Shown here: positions 36,535 through 48,800 of the stretch, piece by piece
Layout of the letters: each line of letters starts with the position of its first letter
Position numbering within the stretch: the first letter of the stretch is position 1
Program-made: the position numbers and the translations under genes
DNA from: Galaxea fascicularis
Lineage: Eukaryota > Cnidaria > Anthozoa > Scleractinia > Euphylliidae
Assembly: GCA_948470475.1 (NCBI GenBank)
Contig: OX419336.1
Span: forward strand, 31,889,415-31,953,414
Direction: 5' to 3'
DNA: 64,000 bases
Notes under the pieces: model-generated
Databases searched by the model: none
Told to the model about the DNA's origin: nothing
Seen by the model: only the letters and a program-made list of their open reading frames with translations

Positions 36535-39500
36535 TTTTGGCAATGTTCTTGTTACACCCTCTGCAGTGGAACCAGTTACAGTTGGAAGGCTGTTGCCGTC
36601 CTCTGTCCGCAAGAACAGTATCTGTGTGCGATAAACACAGAATTGTGGTTTAAATTTTCAGTCTATGAGCATTCACCGTAACATATTTTATTTATATGTC
36701 AACTTGTACCTATTTCCGTCCTTAAAGGGCCCCAATCAGCCACACCTTTGTTTTGGTTTACAGGCGAGAATTGGGCTCTTACATTTTATTAGGAGTACGT
36801 CGAAACAAAGGAAATCACTGTGGAACTACAACAGATAACTAAACATACTTTCAGGAACACAACTTACAATAAAGCAATAAGATTTCGCTTTACCATGCAT
36901 TATCAATAATTTCGATGGCATTGAAAATGGCGGAGGCTGACTGGGGCCCTTTAAACAAATCACTCTTCTTGAAAATTACCGATCCATGTTACCAAAGTAA
37001 AAACCAGTATGTTTTGCTACCGCCGCGCATCTAGTTGCTTCAATATAGAAGCTGCATAGGGATCCAACGGTGAATGAGTGTAACAAATTGGTTAAATAGC
37101 ATTTTCATTTGCACTCTGTTTCTTCCGGGGGTGAGTAAGATTCGGCCGTTTAACTGATTGTAATGTGATGGTTGAGTGACGTAGGAACGAATTAGTTCTG
37201 ACGGCACGTTGGTTTAAGCCCTGAATACATTTCTAAGCTATTCACTTTTCGAAATTGTAATGAGCCAGGATCTGCGGGGCATAGATATCCTATCGGTACC
37301 AATTGAGTTAACACCACCAGCTATGGGCTTCATTCTCTCTCTTATCATGGTTGCGTGCTATGGAATCCCCTAAGCTTCGCAACAATATTAGAGCTATATA
37401 TACCAGAGTTAATAAGCAAATTAAATTGGCCATTTCTGATCTCAAATTTGATGCTGACCGCTGCACCCCAGTTTTGTGGTTTATCTTATTAAATTTGATC
37501 TAAATATTATTAGTTAGTTGATCAATTACTATTGTCATATTTTGTACCAATATTATTGATAATTATTTTTATTTTATTTTTATTGGAGAGGTTGGCGTGG
37601 CATCTTGGGAGTATTTTAAGGCTGAGTCCGTCATTCTAGGTCGGCCAGTCTCTTCCTTGCTCAGTCGACTTCTCTTCTGTCACTGATTTTTTTAATTTTT
37701 TGACATTTCCAAACTTCTGTTGAACTTTTGTTAGCCTTTAAATGTATTGTCGTTTTAAGAGACCTTTGCACACTATTGTAACTTAACTGAAAGGTTGTGA
37801 GAAAAAAGGAAATGATCAACAAGTAACAAAAGCACAACATAAGCGGCCTATTTAAATTCTAAGGTAGTCCTGATACAGCTGCAGATTTCTACTGTATATT
37901 TTCTTTACTTACTTTTGGAATGAACACGAAACACAGTGTGAACGAAGTGCAGAAGATCGTCAAAAAAGACATCAGAGCAAACTGGGTTGTTGGACGATCA
38001 CGAACCAGTCCCACGATAGGAATCACAAGAGCGCATGGAATGATGACGTTATACACAGACAGACCAATCATCTTGCTGTCATTCAAGGCTGGAATATGTA
38101 CTTTACGGGTTTCCCAGGCCAGATATGCCCCAAATAACAGCAGCAACCCTGAGAGAAAAGTTGTTACTGTCATTGCACAACAGTTATAAGGCAAGCATTA
38201 AAACGAACGTAATATATTTTTCATATGGATTTTAAATCAATGTCACAACAGGAATAGATAAGAGGCAAAACCAAAGATGAAATAAATGAAAGAACCTAAC
38301 TATTTACCAGTGACATTTTGAAAGTGACTCGTCGTCTAATGTCAATACTTCCTCTTTTAATTAAGACGAAAAGAGCTTTAATTGTTTGTATTAATGTGCA
38401 GGTGCATGGTGACGAGTACACACGTTCTCCTTTGATATGATGTTTGAGGTAGTCACAGGGCTCAACCCTGGTGTCTGTTGTTGTTAACTCAGCCTTTCAA
38501 ATATGACTACCCAATATTATTACACACCTTTATATCCAAACATGCAGGCTTGCCAGATTGTTATATGTTGGCAGCTACAGGTGGTGACGTAGGGCTGTAA
38601 GGCGGTGTCATCTCCATCCAGTATCTGCATAAAAAATACAATTATATGTAAGAAACCAAGGCTTTTGCTTTGGTACACCAAACTTAATCCCAAATAGGAA
38701 TATAATTAGCTTGAACAATCCATCAAAAATAAAAACGGAGACTGTCTTAGTTGGAAGATCTTGAGACCAGGGAGCCCTGGGCTGCCATCGCATCGCTAGA
38801 GAGGGCAAGACACAAAGGCCCCTTTTAGTTTAGTTCTCCTGCCAGAAGGCCTCCATCGTACTCCAGGGTCCTTGGCCGGAAACTGGACTCAACCCCTCTC
38901 AGAGCATCACAGTCAACACCTCTTCTACTGGTGCGCAAATAAAGAGAGAGTCACATCAAATTTGTAACGATGTCTTCAAACACTATCCCAATTAATTTTA
39001 AAAAGTTACCTTTTTTATTCAAGTTTCAACTCATTTCTATCCTTGTCATTCACGTCAACAAACCATAGTGAGAAGCTTCAGTGAAGTAACATAACTTAGT
39101 TGTGTTAACTCAACGCGGCTTCTTAAATGAAACGGTGCGGTTCCTGCTCCTATAAGTAATCATTTTATTACCTTCAGTGGTAAATTAAGAACTTCGGTTG
39201 TCAGTGGGTCAACTAGCTGCCAGGTGAGGAGGATAATGAAGTCAATCAAAAGGAGGAGAGCTACCATTCCAAACAACTGACGATCCCGGATGATGACCTG
39301 AAGAATGGGAAATAGTTACACAGTGTGTCATTATATTGAACAACCTTTTAACGAAATAGTATCATAGACTTGAGCAGTCAAGCTGAAATCTTTTTATTTG
39401 CGTTGTTAAAGGTGAATTTAAGCTTCTTTTCCCCTCCATTTTGTCACTCAATTGTAAAAAAAAAAACATTTTTGAGCCATTTTCCCAGTGCATGGATTGG

Positions 39501-39807
39501 ATGTTAAGAGAACCTAAAATGTGATCCATGCACAGTATAAAGAAACACTCCGTCGCCGTCCTTAATGCCTTCAGTACAGACCTGGCTTTTTTATTCTTAT
39601 ATTCGAAAGCTAAGCAATGACAAAAGCTTGGTGTTAACGGTTTTTCGTTTGTTTGTTTGCTGTTTTCTTTTTCTTCTTCTCGCTTTTTTTACAACCTATC
39701 GTCATATTAAGAACGATAGTCCGAGGGGGAGGGGGTAGTTTCTAAAGAAACTGTGGTGCTGCGTAGGCGGGGAGGGGAGTGTACACAAAAATTTGGTATT
39801 ATCAACG

Positions 39808-39838
<31 letters not shown>

Positions 39839-42800
39839 GGATTCTAAAAGCTGACGTTTCGAGCGTTAGCCCTTCAGAGCGTATCGAGGAATCATGCATG
39901 GTTTTGTGTAGTTTATATTGTGGAGAAGGAGTTACATTATTGGTGGTAACATGGCAACGGGAAAAATAGGAATACGTTCAGATTGAATGAAAAGGGTTCG
40001 TTAATCGGCTGTGGGTATTAAGGGTGCTGATTTTTTGTTCTAGATACTTGTGGCTTTCCGTCGTACCTTGATGTGGGGAAAGGCCGCAGATAGCCATGTG
40101 TTGTTTAGAGTGGTTATGGAAATTAAAATGACGAGCGAGTGGCTTAGATGCATCCGTGTCATTCTTCTCGACATCGCGAAGGTGTTCGCGGAATCGGTCA
40201 TCTAGTCGTCTTCCTGTCTCGCCTAATGAATAACTTGTTGCATAACGTACAGGATATGCAATAGATGGCATTTGCAGAGGTACATGTGAAACGATCGATG
40301 ATCTTAACATATCGCTTAGGTGCCAAGTTTTTGCAAGTGTGTTGAATTAAAGGTCGAGTTTTGCATCGTCAACGCGCGCAACCTGAGAAGGACTCTTTGA
40401 GGTGGCAATACAGTTGATTCGTTAATATAACTTCAAACAGTCAGTTCTCGGGGGCCACACTCACCCGATCCCCCTTTGGCTGATTTAACTACAGCTGTAT
40501 CTTTTGTCACGCCAATAGGCCGACTAAAGGAACAAGCAGTTAACTAGATACTAACCGAGTTCGAGCGTTCTGTAAGTTACGGACCGAGTTTTTTCCCGTT
40601 CGCCTATGGCCATAAATCAACGGAAAAAAACGAGGATCCGTAACTTACAGTACGGACCGAGAAAAGGAGGTTAGTAAGATATTTATTATTTCTCTGAGGT
40701 TAATCAGGCACGAGGAAAAGGAATCTTTCAAATTTATCAGGCCGTATAATGAAGTACGGCCCGCTAAATTGACCAATCACAGCGCGCGTACTAACTGAGA
40801 GATCGTGATTTTTAAGGAGATTACGACATTTTTAATTTTAAAGATATGTTTCGATGTTGCCAACATCATCGTCAGTTACACAATATTTGAAAAACCGTTG
40901 GACTTTATAACTGAGAGATAATAATGAACGTTATTGTTACCCTCTTAGTGGATTTGGAATTAAGGAATATCACATGCACGCGCCAGGTCTTGCTGAACAT
41001 TGCTCCAAAGCCCAGACTAAAGCCAATCACCACAATCCATAACTCTGCCTGCACGAAAATTAAAAAATAAAATTGTTTTGTCAAGTCTAGGTTTATGTTG
41101 AAGCACTGTAAAATCTTTGGGATTATTTCTAAACGTCCATATGGTTACTGCCTTGTAGTTTTATCAACTTAACGTTTGTTAAAGACGGTGCCCCCTGGCT
41201 CAGAGATGTTTTTGTGCAGAAGAGGAGCAACGCGATATTGATAACTTTGTAAAGCAGGCTGGCAAAGACAAGTGTCACGCTTCCCTTTTCAGTGGTTTCC
41301 TAACAAAGGAATCAAGAGTGGTTTATGATTCATTTTCCGAGTTCAATGGCTTATAGCCACCTTGATTATAGTTAAAAAGATGTTCTCAAGATTCGTATGG
41401 AACTCATCACTGATGAAACAAAAATGCACTTAATAAGACGCCATCTCTAAAATAAATACTGATATACTAATACAGTGTCCGAAGAGCCACAGAGGCCAGA
41501 ATTAAAAAAAAGAGAGAGAGAGAAAGCGCTTTAAAATGGGCCTTCAACTTTTACTTATTTTTTCTATCGCTAAAATATTTGGATTCAGTTAGATCTCTCA
41601 AACTACCCTATAACATTTACATACTTATTAAATGTGTCTTCTTGGGTGTCGCGAAACAACTGGTTTTAATTTACCCTTATACCTGGCATCTCTTGGTACT
41701 GCTTCCTTTTTCCAAACCCAACAGCACTCCGTAGATATAAACAAGTATGCAACCAATTATAATTAAGTTATTCAAATTTGGCGAAGACATCTTTATATAC
41801 CTGTGGAGGAGAAAATGTAATATTATGCTAGCAAAGAGTTCTCTAGTTTTGGGAAACATAAACGGAATTGAATGGAAACTTGATCACGACTGGCGAGGAG
41901 TAAGTAACATATGATAAATTGGGCCTAATGTACTTGTGGTAGGCATTATCCCATGAATGTCTTATTTACGGTTTTTTAAGTCTTCTCGGATAAGGACGAA
42001 AAACCGGAGGCCCCGTCTCACAACTCTTCACAAACTTGATTCTGCGGGACGTAAAAGAACTACTAGGGACGTAACGAACCCTGGCTGTGACAACCCCTAG
42101 TGCTGACCTGGAGGGCCATGTGTTAGAAAACTCTATTATTAGGTTAACATGTCTTTACCCTCTTAAATTAAAGAATATCGTTAGATACGATACGATACGA
42201 TACGGTATTGTATCGTATTGTGCGTTACTGGGAACAGCTGTGAATCGCAGAAAAATGTCAACGCCTCGCTGTGAGTTTTCGTCTTCGACTATTCATTTTC
42301 CTTGAAATCTACCAGTCTGGTTCGCTAAAGAAGAGGAAGAAATTCTAAAATTCACTGGTATCACTGTCACTGCCTCTGCCTCAACTTTTACATTAAAGCC
42401 TCACCTGACGTTCTGATTGTAGACATTAAAAATAAGAAAGGCTATTGCCATCAGCACCCCAAGAGTAGACACGGCGAAGACGAACCAAAACAGCACTGGA
42501 TGGACTCCTTCTAATTTGTCTTCGATGGTCAAACCGTCCACAGGAACTTTTCCACCTTTCGTTGGAGAAAAGGAACAAAATTCAGGAACATAGCACGCCA
42601 TATCACACCGTAGCTGACATAAAAACATTCACTTGTACATTTGTAATATAGCTTTGTTGTTCGATAAGTCTTTGGAACTAAATAAAATGCTAGTAGTTAT
42701 GCATTTCAGAGTACCGACACATCTAATCCATGTTTCTCTAAATTCACAACTTAAATGCATGTAGCCGGCTAACATGCAGTGCACTCTGCAGTTGCACCAA

Positions 42801-45800
42801 GTCCAATATCACATGCTTGTATGATCGAACTATAATTTCCCCTATAATTCTTTTTGAACTGTAATTCTTCTTTAGTCTTACCTTCCCACATGTAATCACT
42901 GTCGCTGTCGTCTTCGTAAGTGTTGCTTTCCATGTCGTAAAACGCAACTCTCCTTTCGTTGTCGCCTAATGAGAGAAGGGTAGTTGAACTCTTATTTTCA
43001 CAGTAAAGCTCCACAAAGGTGAACATTATTGAAGTAGAGGGGGCGGTATCTAAACGTTTTTTACCATATAAAATTCGTGTCTGTCCGGTATTTTTGTTCT
43101 TTGGTCGGCGCCGCGAACATAAATACCATGACGCTAAGATGTTAGTCCCGAAATATGCTGAAACACAAATACACGCTACTTCAAGATATGAACCCACATT
43201 TGACGTGCTCCCAATGTCAGTGGCTTCATAGATCAGTTGTAATTTGGTTAGAGCATCGCACCGGCATCGCGAGGTCACGGGTTCAAAATCCTGTTGAAGT
43301 CCTGAATTTTTTCAGGCTTCTTTACACGATTAATTGCATAAATCGCGTTCACAACTGTGAGGATCATCTTTCATTTGAAACCACAGTACGTCGTTGGCGA
43401 AACTGATTCAGTGTTCGGGTTCATAGTTTTCTTTCTTGCTGATTACGTTAAGTATTTTTAAACCACTCCGTTTACTTGACCTCAGCTGCTCACTCTATGA
43501 GTGAGCAGCTGAGTGAGTGAGCTGATTTCTGCACTGAAACTCTACCTAATGAAGGCAGGTGCGTCAATGTTGTTGCTAATAATTGTTTCTCCTCATATTG
43601 AAACAAATTTGTTGAGCAGCACTTTGTTGAGTTCTTGAGTGCGAATGGAACTTCTAAGCACAAACAGAATTTTGATGTTGATCTATTCATATATTCAACA
43701 AAAAGTCTTCACGCGAAAGCTGTTGTAGATTATTGTTAAGTCGTGTGCAGGCGTAATCCCAATGGGAGCTTGTTTGAACAGCGCTAATTCCAGGCCAAAG
43801 GCCTCTGAGACTGAAACTGAATGCCAAGCAACAACAACAACAACAACAGCCGACAAATAAACCGAAACTAATTTCTGTAATTTATTTAACTGTGTTACTA
43901 ACCCTGTTACAACTGATTAACTAGTTTGTGATGAATTAAAGAAGAAGTTGGGTTTCACTCCCTTTTCGGCGCATGCAAACCTAACCTTAACCTTAATCTA
44001 CTCCCTAGCCTAAAGCTGACCCTAACTTAACTTTAACGAAATTTAACCACAGTCGAACCTCCCTTTTCCTCTTGCAGTCGGTCTAGATAATAAGGACCTC
44101 GCATGAGAAGCTGCTACCATGCAGTTTAAGAGCTGACCCATATTGGAATTGTCCATTGCATTCAACCTTCCGTTAGCTTGAGTCGTATCACCAGTACGCT
44201 CCCGTCCACTGAGAAAGTCGAGTGCGTTGAACCGGTCGCGCTGTAGGTGCAGATGATCGCTAATTTGATCGTAGACTACATTCTACTGTACCAAACTTCC
44301 ATGTTAAAAATACGCGGGCCTTTGATTCCTCAGGTTTGATCCCTCAGATTTACAACCAATAAATAAGCGGCGAAACGGTATAATAAATACAAGCTCGTCA
44401 GTACGTATCAATTTTGATTTTTAAAACACTTGCCTTGTATCTGTCGGACCTCCAGCTTTGATATTCGGTCATTGTTACCGTCAAATTTCACTTGACCCTA
44501 ATGTGAAAGGAATGGATTGTTTTGAGCGGCTTTTAAAACTCTAACATTTATTTTACACTTACCAATAACATACAAGTTGGTTATCGAGTATCCGGCAGTG
44601 TGGAAGAGTATTTTTCTTGCAGTTTACTTTGTAGGTTTCTTTTTCAGAGAGGTGATGTCGATTGAGGCGAAGGTGGGTTTGAAACAGAAAAGATAGCTTG
44701 TCTTTGTGTTTGTCAGTTGTTGGTTTATCTGTTGGTGATGTTTTTCGCAATTTCTATTTGCCTCTGGGCGGCCACCAATATATTTTCTTCATACTACATT
44801 CTTCTTTCTCTTCCAAAATTTAATTTCAGTAAGCTGAAACAGGTTACCTAAACCTACCGCCTATATAGTTGTGGGTAGCAGTCGGGTTAAATTAAGGAAA
44901 ATTGGAAATTATTGGATTTAAAGGTGATTGAAATTTAAATCTAAAGTATCACGAAATAATTAGTAGACAAAGGCCAGATAGTACGCTACCACAACAAGGT
45001 GCTCCTGATCCCATTGGTGGACTAACTGACTATGTGTATATCCTTTCCTACCCTTATTTCTTTGATTCTCAATTCACCCCACTTACCCACAAATTCAACC
45101 AGAATGCATGCCCCCTTAAACAAGCACACCTCTCACTTACCGTCATACCACGAAATGAAATCCGCTTCATGATGCCGACGAAGACTTGGCTCATGTTGAC
45201 CTGACTGTAATTGAAGTGATTCAGTTTCAACTTGTGTTTCAATAGGACTCCCAGAGAAGCATTAAGTGTTAATGCGCATGTCCAAGCTGCGTCGTATCCG
45301 TAGGAAGCGAATGTATTCTCTGAATATCCCGACTTGTTCAGTCGAGCTTTGTAATTGTGGTAGAGCTCTTGAGGGGTCTAAAATAGGTTAAACAGAATAA
45401 AGAATTTCTCGCCTACAAAAGATGTTTGGATTTAGGTGTCATGACTTTAATAACTCACACAGTCGTATAGACACAGTTCCCAGATACGATGAAAGAGAGA
45501 TGCAGAGATTTGGCGATTTATTCGCCCTTGGATCAGGGAACAGTCGCTGAGTGTTGACTAACCATTATAGCAGCCTTACCAGGTTTACCCGCCTTCCTTT
45601 CAATAAAATGAAATAGGAAACATATCACACAAACAGATCACCATACCTTTCCGCTGATAGTTGGTCCTGGGAGTGGACTCAGTTTCAATTCTCCAGTTCC
45701 AATGTTGTTGCTGAGACCTTCCCGCACTTGCTGAGGTGTGCAATCAACAAGTTGACTTTGCTGTTTCCACCAGTTGTCTTGGTTACGCCCCGATATCAGG

Positions 45801-48800
45801 ATCCACACGTATTTGGGACCGTACATACCCTGCTTGTATGCCTAAAGCAATCAAAAAAGTACTTAGCACTTCAAGGGGCAAGATTTCCGCCTAGCCCCCA
45901 TATTAATTATGCATACACTTTGCGACTCAAACTCGATTTTGGAACAGGGTTAGTATATGACAGTGATGCATGCATAATTAATGTATGAGGCTACGCGGAA
46001 ATCTTTCCTTCCAAGGGCTTAACTGGACGAGAAATCATTGTTGTCTGGACAATGCTGCGAAAAAAAACGTTTCCAACTCAGTCGCCCAAAACAACCAAAG
46101 CGCAAATTTTGCCTCTCAGGTGAAAACAAAAGGTTCAAAAGTGTATTCAAAATCATCTTATTCAAATGGGCGTAAAATATTTATTCAGTGTTTTCTCGCT
46201 AATCTGTGATTGTTGCTATAGTTGCTCTTGGTTCATAATTTTGATTTACTCGAAAGTTTGCTATTTTTAGACTCCGTTTCGATTACGCTACTTTCCTTTA
46301 CCACCTGCTAACTTTTTGTGAACAACACTGACGACACTCTGAGAAAGATTGATGATTACCTCGCAGAAAGTGACATAATGTTGATCTGGATAGAAAAACG
46401 CAAATATTATACGAGCATCTTTTTTCTGAAATAAAGAAATAAATACGTAAAAAAATTAACTAAAGTAGATAGGGACAATAGGGATATAAATTGGCTATCT
46501 ATGAAGCGCGATAGGCAGCTGAAATATTTATTTAATAATCAGAAACAAAGAAAGGTTAAAAACTACAACAAAAATAACGGAGAGAAGCCCAACTTGTTGC
46601 CTTGTAGGTGCAACCGAGGAGTTGAGCTTAGTGTCAGGCATTCTAGCGACCTGAGTTGAAGTTATGGCAACTCAACTTCCTTAACTCTATCCATCATACC
46701 TTTAAGTTTTCTATGGCAAACCTTGGGTGATCTTTATAACTCTCGTATGCAAGGACAGTCAAGTTAGTGGCCTCCAGCAAGTCGACTAAGGAATTGCTTA
46801 TTCCCGTGAAGACGTCGTTGTTTTGTTGTAAGATGGCGACTCTTTTCCACTTGAACCGTCTCAAGATTGCAATTCGTCCGAGATTGGAGAACGTCTCTGA
46901 CGGATTTGTTCGAAAGTAAAGAGGGTAGAGTAATTTCCGAGAAAGCAACGGCGAGGAGTTGGAGAAACCAATCTAAAAAATATGAAATAAAACAACTGAT
47001 GAGATCAGTTTGGCTTTGATCATAATAAAGAAATTACCACTCCATTACCGGCCCCAAGTTAACCTGCTAAAGAGTTTTATTTTCTTGCTAAACATCGTAA
47101 AAGCGACTACCTTATTCTACCTTATAACGACAGACGCGTGAGATTCAAAATTTTTGTGTCCTAGGCTGTAGCATCTGTACTTCAACATTCACTAGAAATA
47201 CAAGTTACGCCCGAAAAATTTACTGTTCACACTTTCCTTCAACTACAACGGACATTCATGTAACCAAACCCAAAACAAGTGAAAAAGTGATAAAAAACCA
47301 GCGGATTGTGCAGAATTGCAAATTGTTAAATTTTGAATAAAGTCATATTGTTCTAGACAGGTCACCTCCTTTAAACACATAAGCACTGAACCGAAGCCTT
47401 TACCTAAGAAGCGAGAAGTCAATTGAACCATTGTTGCGGCTTCCTCGCTGTCACGGGGGTCAAGTTTGCTGTTTTCTCGCACAAACTTCACAAAAAGGCT
47501 ACTTAATGAACTTAACACATGCCGAAACATTCTTGAAATGTAGGAGAAAGATATCAATCGATTTTTTGCAGATAAAGTCATCTATAGAACATTTTCGGCC
47601 ATGGCTTCAAGATAAGGTGCGAGAAATGCAAACCATTTCCATCCTTGATATCCGTAACAGAAGAAACACAATAGTTAGTCCCAGTGTAGTAAGACAGTCC
47701 CGAGTAAATAAACTGCTTTATTATTTTTCGGTTTTTCCTGATTTAAAGACATTTTTGGCGTCTTACAGGGGACCACGAAAATAGCACGATAATTGCCCCT
47801 TTAAAAATGTCGGCTTTACTACTCTTTGCAATGATAGTATTCTTTAACAAATAAAACATCACTCAGTTACTGGCTTTGCTCTTCAGACAAAAATAAATAG
47901 ACGATTTTGGGTTTCTTTTTGGCATTGCCTTGTCATGACTCTGTTTCACTTACTTGCACTATATTCCAGTAATGAATAGCCTCCGCTACTGGTATTGCTG
48001 CTTTGGAACATCCGGGACCCAAGAGCATTATCTTAGGTTTCCCGGATGATATATACTCCAATGACCTGCGTACGGCTTCGCCAACACTGCACTGGAGGTG
48101 AAAGAGAAGTCAAAGACGGAAAATTGAAATCGAAAAAATGCAGTCAGGGCTTGTTGAAAAAAATGGCCTGAGAGACTTTTTGGAACAAAAGAGGTTACAA
48201 AGTCTGTTCAGTAGCTTTTAATTGTTGAGAAAATGAACGTTTTCGCTTTAATATATAACATAACGGGCACAAGCAATTCATGCTGTGGTAAGTAAATACA
48301 AACCCTAGCACAAACACATAAACATAAAATTTACAGGCAAATGTTTGATCAGTGATCAATCAGCTTTTTGTGCACTGCTCGCTAAACTGAAGTGTCTGGC
48401 CGAACGCTGGTAGCTAGCTTTTTTTACACGCGGACTGCCTCTTAGAACCAAATTCGTCGTATCGCGCTGTACGTTTTCAAACTTCGAAGGGATTTTGGGT
48501 TTTTCTGTTCCGTCAATCATCTGAGTGGGGGCGGGGTTATGCCAATCACAACGCAACGCACTTGCCTAACTTCGCCGGCTTATGATTCCGACGAGGAGCC
48601 GGTAAAGAAAATGACCCGAGAATATAAAGAGAATTTCGATAGAGAGTGATTAGCATTTATGTTGAGGGCAGGATGGAGAGTGGCAGACATTGCTTTAGTG
48701 TTGAAAAGTGGGCGAGACATTCGTAAGGAAGATCAGAGGAATCTTTCAAGCAAACCAGTCGATTGAGTATCGCCCGAGATAGAAAAGTTAAAACGCCTCA

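Noticed and set aside
37889..37912. Read-through end of the receptor after helix 7 (eight more codons then stop)
   Set aside because: A consensus GTAAGT donor lies exactly at the family's exon end, and a matching exon follows at 36.6 kb. Intron retention is possible but not the main form.
43953..44045. Telomere-like repeat (CCTAACCTTAACCTT)
   Set aside because: Only a few degenerate units; no regular TTAGGG array.
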